Assembly (NCBI GenBank): GCA_034336665.1
Contig: JAPFBE010000003.1
Span: 36,926,360 to 36,990,359 of the forward strand
Length of the DNA: 64,000 nucleotides
Direction: 5' to 3'
Source: Luscinia megarhynchos
Lineage: Eukaryota > Chordata > Aves > Passeriformes > Turdidae
The notes beneath the pieces are model-generated. The model had not been told where the DNA came from. It made no database searches and was given only the letters and a program-made list of their open reading frames with translations. Both the position numbers and the translations under genes were made by a program. Positions within the stretch are counted from its first letter, which is position 1; every line of letters starts with the position of its first letter. Below, one piece after another: positions 38,961 through 51,548 of this stretch.

Positions 38961-41900
38961 GTTTCAGTTAAGTTAAAAGGACTTTTGACTTTCTTCCCCA
39001 GTAAATTGAAGTTGCTAACAGTCTGGTTTTTGTTCTCTCCTGAATATATCTGAAATGCTTAATGCATTGTGTAACTTTGCATGTTGTCTGGAAGAATACA
39101 CACAAAGTACATGTAGATAAACCCATCTGTTTCCTGAAGCCACCTGCCCTGGTCCCTCTGAGCTTCCACAGCTAAAGTGAGCTGGATTTAGGCAAGGTCA
39201 GTGGCGTCCCTCAGCTGGATCCCCTCAAGATCAGGTGGGTTTTGTTGCAGCACTGATGTCTCTCCACAGTGAGATAGAAACCCAGAATGCTCTTGATGCT
39301 TATTGGAGTTTCTGTGGCATTTCTCCCAAGATTAGTATTGCTAGCTTCAGCATTAAATCTTATGACCTGACTAATTTTTCCATTGAAGCAAAATGGTTTT
39401 TTAGAGGCTCCTTTTACTCACTTCATGTTGTTTATTGCTGGGCAAGTAGCTTCACACCACTAAGTAGCTACTGAGAGTCATCTTATGGAGCTGCATGTCA
39501 ATGCCAATAGAAGTTTGTTTACATATTCCTTACTTCTGACACAGCTTGCCTCTTCAGAGTCTTAATAAAGATATGTAATTTTTTTTAATGGTTTGGGAAG
39601 AACTATAGGTGTAGAAAGAGCACTGGACCCTACCAAAAGTCAACAAGGCTGAAGATTCCGTTTTGGGCTTAATTTAGATGCTTTCAAAATGTACTGGCAA
39701 ACTCATAGTATGAAATGAAAGATATGTCTATATTGAGCAACTAGTATAGAGCAGAAGCAGAACACTGCAGCTCAGAAGCAAAGGGTGTTGAGGACCCTAC
39801 ATCTTCACTGGGTAGGAGCTCAGGAGTGTAAGTTTACAGCAGATGTACCCAGTTCCTTGGGATGAGCATCTCAGCACACTCATAACTTGAAGCCACTGGG
39901 AGAGCAGCCATCAGGCCAGACACTCTCTCCTTGTGAAGGCTTGGAGTGCATGTGGCACACAATGCCATGGCAGCTTCCAGGGTAGCCTCTCCAGAAAAGA
40001 TGTTGCTAACACTCACTCAAACCTCACTGCAAACCAAACTAAAATATTTTAAATAGGGACAACACGGGGGTTCACTTCATCAGGGCATGTTGTGCCCAAA
40101 CCTGGGTGCTGGAGCAGCTGCAGCCTGCCAGCCAGAACTCTGCATTCAAAGCACTGCCACAGCTTGACCTCTTTTTTAGGAGGCAAAAAAGAAAGGTACT
40201 ACAGACCTCTGCATCTACTTCTGTCTCCCTGTGAGGATACATTGGCGAATATTTTTGTGCAAAGTACTTAATTTCAACAAGCCTTAAGTTAATGCAACTA
40301 AGTACTCTGTTTTTGAATAAACTGTTCTGTTTTGAGCAAGATAAGGATGGCAATTTTAAAAGTAGCTTTTCTTTTGTCTTCTGTAGTGTTACAAACTATT
40401 ACGAGGCTTACCTAATATTATACCAGAATTATGAAGTCTAATTACAGAAACTATTTGATCCCAACATTCCATAGATATTTCAAAGGCTCAAACTGAAAAA
40501 TGTACTGATTTCTGGTAGCTATTATTTCAATCAAAATTTAACATGTAAATAGTTTTTCATTCCTTTTCATTACTTCTACCAGAGTTTAACAGCTAAACAA
40601 AACAGAACTATAAATATAAATAACAGATAAGAATGTTTTTCTTTGTAAGAGCACTTCTCTTAAAATTTCTCTTTCTTATTGCTTTCATCTGTAAAGGCAT
40701 GGAATAGAAATCCTGAACTCTATTACATTGTGCAAGTCCAGGTTAATTCTGTTAAAGGAACTCCCTTGGAGTAATTCTGGCTTGACACTAATATAATCAA
40801 GACCATGACACCTCTGTTGTTAATGAAATCAAAAATAATTAAGAATTAGCATAAAAAGAAGAGTACAGCACTCTCTCTGTAAACAAGGATTCATTAATAC
40901 AAAGATTTGCATCCATCGTACTTAAATTTTTTGACCTTTTTTGAGAATTTTAGGTTTACATTCCACTACAAAAGGGCATCAAAGAGGGCAAAAGTTGACA
41001 CTGACTTCTTAGAAAAATGCCTCAGTGAAAGAAATCTCTGTGAAGAAGACAAAAGGACTCCAAAAATCACAAAAATAAGCTCTTATTCCTCAGGTCAGAA
41101 GTTACCAAACCAATTGGAGAAAAGCAGAAAAGCACCCAAGCTTACACCAGCCAGAGAGGAATGCCTTAGCAGCAAAAGGCAGAGCACACAGGACAGTTCT
41201 GATCCCAGCTGGAAATGCTGACCAGCTTGGGAAGTCTCGCACTGTTCAGAGGTTAAAATCCTTCCCTTCCAGATCAGAGTACACATTTGGCAGAGTAACA
41301 ACAGGGCTAAATAGGGCTTTTAGCACCCCATAAAACTGAGCAGCACCTGAACTGTTTCTTCTAAGCACCATTGAATTAAAAATAGAGAAAGCTTGCTGGC
41401 AGCTTGCTGCAAATACATATTATGACAGACTAAATGACATATAAAAATGCAATATTTATAAACACTACTACTGACATTTCTAAACAAGTTCAAATTAGTG
41501 GGTTTTTTTGTAGCGAGTTTAGTAAAACAATATTGTCTTTTTTACTGGTACAATACCTAATCCTGATTTCAGACCATATTAGTGTGTCTTCAACTTCTGT
41601 CAGGTGACTTCAGTGTACTACACAGAGACCAAAGAAGATCACTAAACAGCCAATATTAAAATAAAAGGTGTTAGTATTATGGATAATGATAATAAATAGT
41701 ATCTCTGATAACAGATTTTTAGTTATTATTTTTATTACAGATATTCTTTTAAAGCAGCCCAATTAATTTAACAATCCTTTACAGTAAAATGTGAATACAT
41801 TAATGAAAATTAAAAGCTTTTCAATAAATTTTTCTGCAATTTCTTTCTAACCAAGAATTACTGCACCAGCATCAAGCTTCTGCCATTTCAGGGAAAAAAA

Positions 41901-43430
41901 TAAAATCTGCTGTGTACAAGACTTCTTTCTAATAAACTTCAGCTATTTATGTATACCTTCATGGGATAATGTGTACAGGATCATGTTTCATTTTTATAGG
42001 ACCTTGCAATTTAGCTCTTATGAAATTCTACAGGCTTTTTCCATTCAGGGCAGAAAAACAGCTGTTCTTGAGATTTGCAGTCTGTTAGTAGCCCAGTTAG
42101 GACTGTCCTGATTCCCACTGCTTCTAGATCACCAAATCTGCTGGAACCCCCCAGGCATGCTCTGTGCCAGTGAGCCTGGTCTTTCTCCCACCAGCAGACC
42201 TGTCTCCGGGGGTATGGTGGGACAGGGTGGGATGGGTCTCACAGTTTAGAGGGTTCAGTGTGAGCTTCACCCCATGGTCAGGCAATGGCAGTGAAGGGAA
42301 GGCAGAAGCCATGGAGAAGTTTTCTCCACAGCATATGCAGTCACATTTGTTGAGCAGCAGTGACAAGACCACAAGCTGAAGAAAGCAGAGATACCACAGT
42401 TAGGTTTACCTTCAACCATGGCCCAGAGTGATGCCTGTGTTCTCACCCAAGAGCTCCCTGAAGGTGTCTTCCCAAGAAAAGTGCAGATAGAATTGCCCTG
42501 ATTTTCTGAAGTTTCCATAAAATAATGGGCTCCCTGTTACCCAACAGCCTGGCAGGATCTCTCCACCCAGAGATAAGGAAAAGCATATAAATTACGTTCA
42601 CACATGAAAAACTTTCTGAAAGATCAGCCAAACCCAAATAAGGCCATACTCAAAAAGAGAGGGACATAATCAGCCAGAAAACCTGGATAGACTGGTTTTC
42701 TCCAGTAGTGTGTCTTGTCCTGTAGTGTGTTTATTGTCCTGTTATCACACACCTCTGGGAAGCCCATGGGCATCTTTCCTTCTTTAAACAAGCATCCAGT
42801 GGAGTCTGCTCCCCTGCTCTTTCTAACTCTGCTTAATCAGTGATCATGTCTTTCCCCTTATTTCTAGGGAAATAGCTCACATCCCTTCTCTCAAGATGAG
42901 TCACTACTATCCTTAATGCTGTTTTGCAAACACTGCCATTTGCATAGTGACAGAGCTGCCAGGTTGAGCCCATGCCCTATTCAACAAACTTGGGATCTGG
43001 CCTCTTAAAAAATTTTGCAACCATTTTGCATTTCTCTTGCAAACATAAACCTCTGAGCCATATCATCAGATTTCATAATTGAAAATGCCAAAATATACTC
43101 TATGGGCTAAAATTACATTCCAGTTTGCAAAGCCCACACAAGGATTACACGTTTAAACTATTTCTGTAAATAAATAGATATGAAAATAATAAATAAAATG
43201 TCAAACAATGTGACAGAGTCAGAAGCAGGCAAGACTAGACACGGACCATCCTGGCACTGATAATGAGCAGGCCCTCCCTTCCAACAGGTCTGCCTTGCAG
43301 GTGGTATGTACCTTGTCTGACAGTGTTGACACACATTATCACAAAACTGACATGAAATAACAATGCAACCAAGCTTTAAAAGAAATGGGGAGAAAAGTCT
43401 GTAATAATAGTATTTTGCTTTTATTGCCTA
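38961..43430. other. Non-coding DNA
   Basis: Open frames reach 104 codons (40907-41221, plus strand, Lys/Ser-rich), which is within chance for this length. A GC-richer patch at 42.12-42.56 kb again has short overlapping frames on both strands. No mobile element or RNA gene recognised. Confidence 0.5.
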
Positions 43431-43830
43431 GCAGTTAAAATAACCATCTTCTCTGGTTGGTACCCTATTACCAACAGAGCAGTAAAGCTTCAGTGTAACT
43501 CCATGCCATAAAATCTAATTGACTGTTGTCCAAACATTGGATGTAAAGTAACATGCCACAAACTTGTCTCTTGTCCATTTACTGCAGTGCTTGGGAAGTG
43601 CTGTAGTGATTTACTGAACAAGGTGCTCTCCTTATTGCTTATGATTTACTCTGCAGCCAAGCAGAAAATGACAGTACTGACAGATTTCAAGAAATGTTTG
43701 TCAGCCATTTCCCCCATGAGTTAGCAAAATGTTCCAGTTGGTGATAAGCAATTCTCACCAGGACACTATTTTGTATTTATTCTGGATTTTATTGTCTTAT
43801 CCCTCAGTGCTTCTAAAAATGCTCTTCTTA
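43430..43830. promoter_or_regulatory. Candidate conserved non-coding segment
   Basis: Complex, non-repetitive sequence without coding potential. It contains an imperfect inverted pair (TTGGTACC and a nearby reverse-like phrase) and words such as CTAATTGACTGTTG and CCATTTGGAC-like or Sox/Meis-like motifs. The texture resembles vertebrate conserved non-coding DNA, but this is a weak inference. Confidence 0.2.
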
Positions 43831-45837
43831 AGGTTTTGAATGAAATTTTTATTGGCTCACATAGTATGTAATTCACAGTCCTCATAAAAGTGCTGAATGC
43901 TAACTAGAAGTATTAGATAAGAATTTTAGAAAGCTGTATTTAAAATAACCTACCAAGGCATTCAGAAACACAGCAAAAAATAAATACTGAGAAAAACAAA
44001 AACAAAAAAAAGGACAGCAAATATATAGTGTGCTATAAAGTGTCAGCTTTTAGTGGTGTTGCTCTAAAATGGCTTGATTGCCATTTGCATAGAATTACAG
44101 AATTATCTACAGCTGGAGAACAAAATAAAATATTATTATTTGGATTTGAGCTAAGCTGCTTTCTCAGGCAGGGACAAGGTTGTTAGGACATTATCACTCA
44201 GGTGCAAGGATTAACTGAGTTCTTTACATTAGGTTTTCTGGAGACAGTAACACTTCTTTCAGAATAGATGTGAGCAGAGCATTTAAAGATTGCCAAATCT
44301 CAATAGCCTAAAAGGACAGCAAATCATGTAAGACCCAATGTCTGTCTACAGACCAGTAACCCCAGTCAGAAAAAGAGGTGCACAAGACAGGGCAATAAAT
44401 AATCACTTGACACACGCTTCCATAAGCAGTATTTTAAGAGACAGCATTGCCCAGGATTCTCACAGAAATTCATCTGCTGTTATTCCACAAAAAACAGACT
44501 CCAGAAACCCAACCTGGTTCTTTGCTAGTAAGAGTAAGCAATTTTGTTTTGAGAGGTCTCAAAAATGCCAGGCCCCTTGGGCTATGCAAGCCCAGGAGAG
44601 ACAACAACTGCACAAGAGAGGCTCCAGCCTCCACACGAAGGTCAGACTCACATGGGAGAACATAACATGCTATCACCACTCTCTAAAACGTATGCAGATA
44701 CCACAGTTTGTTTTTAAAAATGTTCAGTAAATATGAGAATATTTAGCTTTCTAATATCTTAGCATATTGTGTTACATTATATGTTCCAGGGGGAATTGGG
44801 AAGATGAGAATTAACTGTGTTGGTGTGACAGAAACACATTTTAAAAAAAGGTTTTATCAATAAGATGCTAGTGGTAGCGTCAAGGAAGTTGTGATGGTCT
44901 GAGAGAAAATGTTTAAATAGTTAGTCATACTGTTGGAAGAAATGTTCAAGATTACAAATCACACATGCCCCTGCTCAATGTCAAACAATGCCTGAGGCAG
45001 GAGCCTGTTCAGCTTCCAGACAAAGCCTTCCCTGGGGCAGTATTTCCCTGGGATTTTTCTCCAGCTCAGGCCTATGGGATACCATCCTTAGCAGGATTTT
45101 GCAAATGCTCTGCCTGGTGTGGTCACAACCTTCTGGAGGCGTTTGATTCACTATATGGCACTTTCAAAGGGGGCCCAAGATATCTCAGAAACACCAAAAA
45201 TTTTATGATAGTGACAGTTCAGTTGATGTGCCTGAGATTTTCATTTTCATATCCAGCAATATATCCAGAGTAGAGGCAGCTGGATTTCCAGGTCTGAGGT
45301 ACTCAGAAAAATTACTTCATCCTCAAACTCTAACCAGGCAAATTTCCAAGCGCAGACAAATTTTTTTTTTACCTGGGGAAATCCAGATGTAAAGTTAGGA
45401 GAACAGACTACAGAAAAGCATCTCAGTTGTTTAGCAGTTCCTGCTTGGGCATCATTTTTGTTATGAAGTGTTACAAGCCTGTGACATCTTTGTTCTGAAA
45501 GTGAATTAAAATTATCTTAAGAATAGTTTCAAGTGGATTTCAACAGTTCACAAAATGTTAGCTTAAATGCATTCAAAGAGAAAAGAGCAGGAGTGTCTCT
45601 TGGATTTATTAGAAACCTGTGGAGCTGTGGAAATGAAAAATAAAAATGCTCAGAGATACTAACATCAGATCTGAGCAATGCTGAAGGGGACCCACCTTCA
45701 GCACTAGATGGCAAAAAGACAGAGAAATGCGTGAGCTCTCTGATACAGCCAGGGATAAATCTGTGGAGAGCATGAAGATATTCTGGTGTTCTTAAAAGCA
45801 CTTGTTAATAACTCTTTTTTTTTTGCTTGTTTTGCAC
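43831..45837. other. Non-coding DNA upstream of an LTR candidate
   Basis: Includes a 130-codon plus-strand frame (44338-44730) and a 102-codon one (44965-45273), both unrecognised and probably fortuitous. A T-rich run sits just before the LTR start. Confidence 0.45.
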
Positions 45838-46550
45838 TGTTGATGAAGAAGAAATGAATTCAGGTTATATAGGGCCAAAGGACCTTCTGGCTGAAGAGCT
45901 CTGTGGTTCTTTGCCTTGAGTGGCCACTCAGAAATAGGGAAGTCAATCCACACAAGTGGAACTCAAAAACCATAAGGGAAAGCTATATCCCTTAACTTCT
46001 AGATATGAAGCTCCCCCTACGTGTGTGTCACAGGAACCATGCCACCCAAACATTGTTATGAGACATGAAGAGATAGAAGAAATCTCAGCTAATGTTAGTT
46101 ACATAAAGGTTCTAGATCCCTTAGCAGCAATAAGGATATGTTTCAGACAAATAGATATACTATAAAAGAAAGGCCTTATAAAATATGATTTAAGCCCTGC
46201 TTCTCTAGCTAAGCTAGAAGTAGCTTGTAAGTTACCAAAAAGAAAAATCATAAGAATGAGGACAGTTAACACAACAACCTGCTCTTGGAGAGAAAAATAA
46301 GTGTGCACCTGCATAAACAATAAATATATTGTATGTGAATCAGTAAAGAAAATAGATGAACAATCTAAGAATAGAGAGATTTGATAAAAAGATAAAAAGC
46401 CAGTTACTGACCAATGGATTAAATAGAGAATAAACTACTAGCCAATTAGTTAAACACAAAGTCTATAAAACTGTAAAAAAACAAGTTATGTGAATAAAAA
46501 ATTAGCTTTACTTACATGAAGAAATGAGTGCTGTCTACTTTATTGCAACA
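45838..46550 (+). mobile_element. Solo LTR candidate of an endogenous retrovirus
   Basis: The segment begins TGTTG and ends CAACA, the short inverted termini expected of an LTR. Near its right side are, in order, a CCAAT word (46411), a TATA-like TCTATAAAA (46462-46470), an AATAAA polyadenylation signal (46493-46498), and a short downstream sequence to the end. This is the normal U3-R-U5 order for a plus-strand LTR about 713 bp long. No viral coding sequence, primer-binding site or partner LTR is seen nearby, so it would be a solo LTR. No clear target-site duplication could be matched, which leaves the exact ends uncertain. The family assignment (ERVL-like) is only a guess. Confidence 0.6.
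46493..46498 (+). promoter_or_regulatory. LTR polyadenylation signal
   Basis: AATAAA about 30 bases downstream of the TATA-like word inside the LTR candidate, the position expected at the R region. Confidence 0.45.
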
Positions 46551-47900
46551 GGGATAGGTGTCCAAAGTAGATGGAATAACTTAGAGTCAGTAATGTAAAT
46601 CTGGAATTAACACAAAATTCTGGAAGAGGTCAAGTCTGAACAAGACAGAAACACTTTATTGATTTTAATTTTTAGTCCTAATTTGTACCATTGCCTTCTA
46701 AAAGAAAGGCAAATATGAACAGAAAAGAAAAATAAATACTTAAATATTATCTGAGCATACCATTTCAAGACTGTATTTCAACATTTTCTAATATGAAATA
46801 ATAATATTGGGAATTATTCTAGAAAGGTGGCATTTTCAGAGGGGAAAACAGCAGAAATACCCAGCTCATTAAGAATTGTGATTGAAAGTAAAGCATAGGG
46901 GAATTCAAGTATGAAAATTTTAACTAATCAGGAATTATTATTTTATTTTCTAGTCACTCTCCTTACAGAATGCCTTTCCAGAAATAATGCATTTTCTGAA
47001 GGGCTGAAGGTAAAGGGATGCCAAAAAGACCATGTCCTTTACTGGGATTATTTCCTTTCCTTACATGTTCATGGAAGAAACATAAAAACACAATAAGTAT
47101 TAATCTTTACATGTCACACTAGCAACAATGCAATAAGGTATGTTGCATTTACTGTGAGTATTTTTGGCAGAACTGAACTCATCAGCTGTAGAAATCTGCA
47201 TTTACAAGTGCCTGGCACTGAGAAACACAGGCTGAACAAATCCTACAAGAAATAGAACAAATATTATTTTTAAAGAATAGTAAAATATTAATATTTGATA
47301 TTATTTATTATTTTTTAAGCAAGAGGAAAAGAAAACCCCAAATTATCTTCTACACAATACCCAAGCGAGTAGAAGGGGTAGTAGTCTAGCAAATAATCTG
47401 TTTAAAGATATTCTCTCCATGGAAACTGTAGACAATTTTCAGCTAGCTCAGGGTGCAGCTGCTGCTGCCTTTCTTGTCCCCTTGGTAGCTACTACAGATG
47501 AAAGAAAAACAAAAACAGCACAACATGTTAGTTGTCCTATCATGTTATGTGAAAACTAACAATGAACAGAGTGGGTTTCAAGTGCTGACAAATTCAGCCT
47601 CCTCCAGAAAATATCCTCTGCCCATTTTACTGCTACTCGCTAGTGGATCAGACTGTCTAAACTGCTTTCTGTTTATACACCCCTTGCTGTGCTTTTATCC
47701 CAGGTGAGCACACCTCATTTCCTTTTATTGTGCCAGATAAGGGTCACTTCTCCCTTTTTCTGCTCTGCATAGGCATAGCTGTTTACCCCTGCACATGATA
47801 ATACTCCTAAATGACCAGAGACTCACAAATGAAAAGTAGCTCATAAATAACTTCTGACAAGTCAAGAACTGACTCACAAAATTACCTGGCTCCAGCAATT
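46551..47900. other. AT-rich non-coding DNA
   Basis: Lies between the LTR candidate and a CR1 fragment. No open frame above 70 codons and nothing resembling retroviral internal sequence. Confidence 0.55.
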
Positions 47901-48500
47901 AGAAATGGGTGGAAAAGAACCTTAAAGTTCATCCCCTAGGCTGGGACACCTTCCACAATATCAGACTTCTCAGAGCTCCATCCAAATTGGCCTTGAACAA
48001 TTCTACATATGGGACATCCACAACTTATGTGAGTATCCTGTTCCAGTGCCTCAACATCTTCATAGTAAAGAATTTCTTCCTAACATCTGATTTAAACCTA
48101 CTCTTTCTAAGTTGGAAGCCATCCTCCCTTGTTCTGTCACTACATGCCTTTCTAAATTGTCCCTCTCCATCTCTCTTGTAGGCTCCCTTCAGATTCTGGA
48201 AGAGCACTGTTTGGTCTCTCCAAAGGCTTCTCTTCTCCAGGCTGAACAATCTCAATTCTCCCAGCCTTTCCTCATAGGAGAGGTGCTCCATCCCTCTAAT
48301 CCTCTGGACTTGCTCCCACAGATCCATGTCCTTGCTGTGCTGGGGACCCCAGCTGGGATGCAGAACTGCAGGTGGGGTTTCATGAGTGGGGCAGAATTCC
48401 CTCCCTCACCCTGCTGGTGACACCTCTCTGGTTTCAGCCCAGGACAGGATTGGCTTTCTGGGCTGTGAGCACTCATTGCTGAGTCCTGTCCAGCCTCCCA
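47901..48500 (-). mobile_element. CR1 LINE 3' fragment, minus strand
   Basis: Minus-strand translation at 48025-48327 gives a nearly continuous CR1 reverse-transcriptase C-terminal region: MEHLSYEERLGELRLFSLEK, then LKGAYKRDGEG, then SDVRKKFFTMKMLRHWNRI. These words are diagnostic of CR1 ORF2. The 3' terminus on the left is degraded; it starts near a phrase like GGAAAAGAACCTTAAAGTTC. The right end fades after the TTGGCTTTCTGGGCTGTGAG motif. The copy is 5'-truncated and not active. A 102-codon plus-strand frame and a 120-codon minus-strand frame overlapping it are by-products. Confidence 0.93.
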
Positions 48501-49950
48501 AACCTTGTCAACTACCTGTGGCAACACACTGATCTGCAAGAGCAAGGGCATCTGACCTGGCATGGCACTGACCTTGCCCAAAGTTGTTCCTACCAGAACA
48601 CTGTGTTTGAGCAATGTAGGCCAGTCTGAGGTATTTTCAGTGCTTCTTTACTGCCTGTTCGAACAAATCTTCAGCAAATCAAAGGAGGTTTAAGAAGGAG
48701 ACTGACCTCCAGCACATCAATTAGTTCTTAAATGAAAGTCCTTTGTAGTCTTCTTTAAAATAATAATAAAACCCCCAACTAAGTAAAATACAGTTTACCT
48801 TTAATAAAAACTACCACAAAGTAATTGTATTGCATAACACAGGATATATCAATGCCCATGTTTTTAGACTTTCTATAATAGCAAAGTCACAATGATCCAT
48901 GTGCCTTCAGCCAGTTTAGTTATTTCTTATTTTAGAAGTGTAAAAAGAATAATTTAAATTTAATTATCCTTTTAAATGGCCATAAAACAGGGATTTAGCC
49001 TTCCAAGAAATCATATTCATTAAATTCATCTCTGAATAGAGTGATAATGTTACTTATAAGATGGCTAATTATTTCAGAACATAGTACCTATTATGAGTTA
49101 GTGTGGACAGCAGTCAGCCCAGCAATGTGCAGAGCTTTTGGAGTTTGACCCATCCAAGGTATACTTGTCTATGCATTAAATCCTCATCTCCATTACTGCC
49201 ACTGTCATAGCTGCTGGTTCAGCCTGTGCCTACCTCCAGAGCCTGAATCCCCAGAATCCCATTGCTAAAAAACCTTCAACTAGTGTGGATAAAAAAGTTA
49301 AATTAATATAAGATCTGCTAAGAGCATTTGCTCCAAATCTAAACTAAACTTATATAATATCCCTGAGGTTCAAAGCCTTTGGCTTTAAGTTATTCTGGTG
49401 TGTTCCAGCTTTTTGAGCTTTGGAGATGAAAGTGTCAAAATATCACAAGTCAGCTTCCTCATATGAGATTTTCCATGAAATTTTGCAGACATAAGAGGTT
49501 CAGAAAATTTGGGAAAGTTTCAATTAAGAGTGTATAGCTTGCTTTTGCTCACCCTACAGTATTTGTTAAATGTGAACAGCACTTACAGGCACACACACTC
49601 ATGCAGGGGCTGCTTAGGTATCTAGTGCCATCAGAAATGTTCTGTGTCTCAGATCAATGCAAATTGGAGTTTTATATTACTTGGGAGGTAAAACATCAAC
49701 AGCAACATTTGGAGTTGATTTATATCTGAAGAAAACAGTTAATTATAAACCGGTTTAAAGTAAGTTTCTTTAAGACTCAGTTTGAGAATATAAATTCACA
49801 TTACACTAAAGATTTTGTCTAACCAGAATGGAAGTACAATGGATTATAAATATCAAGAAGCCTTTTCTAAGGCAAAACACACAGAAAATATGCAAAAAGG
49901 TTGCTTCAATGATAAGACAAAGAAATAAATGAAAAAATAACACATACCTG
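48501..49950. other. Non-coding DNA
   Basis: AT-rich, with no long frame and no recognised repeat. Confidence 0.5.
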
Positions 49951-50300
49951 AATAGATTAATAGATTCCCATTAAAAACAACTTATATTGAAACAGCTTTT
50001 AAAATGGCCAAGGGTTCACTCGGAAGTAATGAATAATTGCTTGGCTTCAACAGAGTCAATGACAAAATCTGTACCTATTTCAGCAGAGCCAGAATTTAAA
50101 TTTATATATATAGTGAGTATAATTAGGGCCTGTACTCCTCCTGCCTTTCTTATCTGAAAATTGGCTTGTTCATTTGTAGCCCATTGGTATCCTGTCGGCT
50201 TAATTTTACCCTCATCAAGGCAAAAACAAATTCCTGACTTTTAACCCAACTATCACCAGTAATTCTAATATACTGGATGAGCACTGAATTGGTTTTGAGA
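49950..50300. promoter_or_regulatory. Candidate conserved non-coding element
   Basis: A complex stretch including GTAATGAATAATTGCTTGG, GTATAATTAGGGCC and CAGTAATTCTAATATACTGG, dense in TAAT cores and non-coding in all frames. The regulatory role is inferred from texture only. Confidence 0.25.
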
Positions 50301-50439
50301 GGGTTGATTTCCTTTCCATGTTTCCAAAGAGGTTGTCCAAGCTTTCATATTCTATGGATGTATATAGATACACTTTTATCAAAGAGCATGATCTCTAGTT
50401 TGCTGTTTCAGATTAGTCCCAGCCTTTCTGGGTAAATAT

Positions 50440-50540
50440 CCTTGTACCTTGGTTCTCCACCTGTAAAACGGAAATAACATTTCATTTCCTAATAAAGCTA
50501 CTGCAAATATAAATTAGTGAGATGCATGATGCTCTGATGA
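50440..50540 (+). repeat. MIR/L2-like ancient repeat remnant
   Basis: The order of phrases CCTTGGTTCTCCACCTGTAA, AACGGAAATAACATTTC, then a diverged stretch ending in ATAAATTAGTGAGATGCATG, parallels the shared 3' part of MIR and L2 elements. That part runs: a cue like CTCAGTTTCCCCATCTGTAA, then AATGGGRATAATA, then a stretch ending in ATTAAATGAGATAATGCATG. Divergence is substantial, as expected for a repeat inherited from early amniotes. Confidence 0.5.
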
Positions 50541-50940
50541 TTACAATTGTACAGGAAAGCAGAGAGAAAATGTTGTTTTTATAATTCTTTCAATCTAAAT
50601 TGCAGACAAAAAGACTAAAGGAGAACAAAGACACTAAAGTTTAGATCCAAGATCTGTTTGTCACTTTTGTCTATAGTTGTAGATTCCATTAATGTAGGAA
50701 GGAGATACCTATATATTGCAAGAGATGAGCTCTCCTGATTACCACTCAAAGCAGTACTCATGTCTGAAGTGCTGTTTTCAGTGTCAATACAGCAAGGGAT
50801 TTATAGGATTATGTATTTCTTTTCAGAGAAATTTCTTTCTCTGAAACTAACTTCTAAAAATCCAAGTATTATGCATGAGAATTTTCTCCATGTGAGCTTA
50901 CTAATACACTCCTAAACATTTTAAAATCTTTAGAGACTAA

Positions 50941-51248
50941 GAGAGCTGGGGAGGGACTTTATATGGACACGTGTAGGTAGTATAAATGGGAAAGGCTTTA
51001 AATGGAAAGAGGGTAAGTTTGGATCAGATATTAGGAAAAAAGCATTATTGTGACAAAGGTGAGGCACTGGAACAGCACAGAGAAGGAAATTGTGGATGTC
51101 TGATCCCTGAGTTGTTCAGGGCAAGGCTGGATGGGACTCTGGGAAGCCTGGTCTAGTGGAAGATATCCCTGACCATGGCAGTGAAGTTGGAACTAGATGA
51201 TCTATAAACTCAATTCCAACTCAAACCATTCTATGATACTGTGACTCC
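50941..51248 (+). mobile_element. CR1 LINE 3' end, plus strand
   Basis: Runs from GAGAGCTGGGGAGGGACTTT to the typical CR1 end with CCAACTCAAACCATTCTATG. Internal words such as GAGGCACTGGAACAGCACAG, GGGCAAGGCTGGATGGGACT and GGAACTAGATGATCTATAAA follow the CR1 consensus in order. It matches the subfamily common in songbirds. About 308 bp remain, heavily 5'-truncated, including the last part of ORF2 and the 3' untranslated region. Confidence 0.93.
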
Positions 51249-51502
51249 ATAAGAGAAAAAGAGCAAAACAGAGCTTTTTGCTTCAGATATTCTCAGTTTT
51301 TTATGACCCAAGATTCTTAATTTCCATGATAGTGGAATATGGAGCATTTTTTCAAACATCTTGAGTTCTTCCAAACATAAAATATTACTTCCTCACAGGG
51401 ATCCCTTAGAATGGTTCTAACAAATGTTAAATTTTTATTTTAGGCTTTCTGCCACTGATAGAGGTCACAAATCATTCATAAAAGTGTAATTTGAAAAAAT
51501 AA

Positions 51503-51548
51503 AATTGATCTTAAACTAAACTTAAACTAAATTGATCTTAAACTAAAA
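51503..51548. repeat. Short tandem duplication
   Basis: ATTGATCTTAAACTAAA appears twice, separated by an extra CTTAAACTAA unit, a nested local duplication. Confidence 0.8.

Noticed and set aside
40907..41221. 104-codon Lys/Ser-rich plus-strand frame
   Set aside because: An acceptor-like TTTTAG precedes it, but the length is within chance for A-rich DNA and nothing resembles a known protein.
42124..42518. Several overlapping frames in a GC-richer patch
   Set aside because: Open on both strands at once, low CpG, no splice structure; composition effect.
44338..44730. 130-codon plus-strand frame
   Set aside because: No recognised motif; an overlapping frame on each strand points to locally low stop density rather than coding.
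48112..48614. 102-codon plus-strand and 120-codon minus-strand frames
   Set aside because: Both overlap a CR1 fragment; only the minus-strand frame at 48025-48327 reflects real (dead) CR1 protein sequence.
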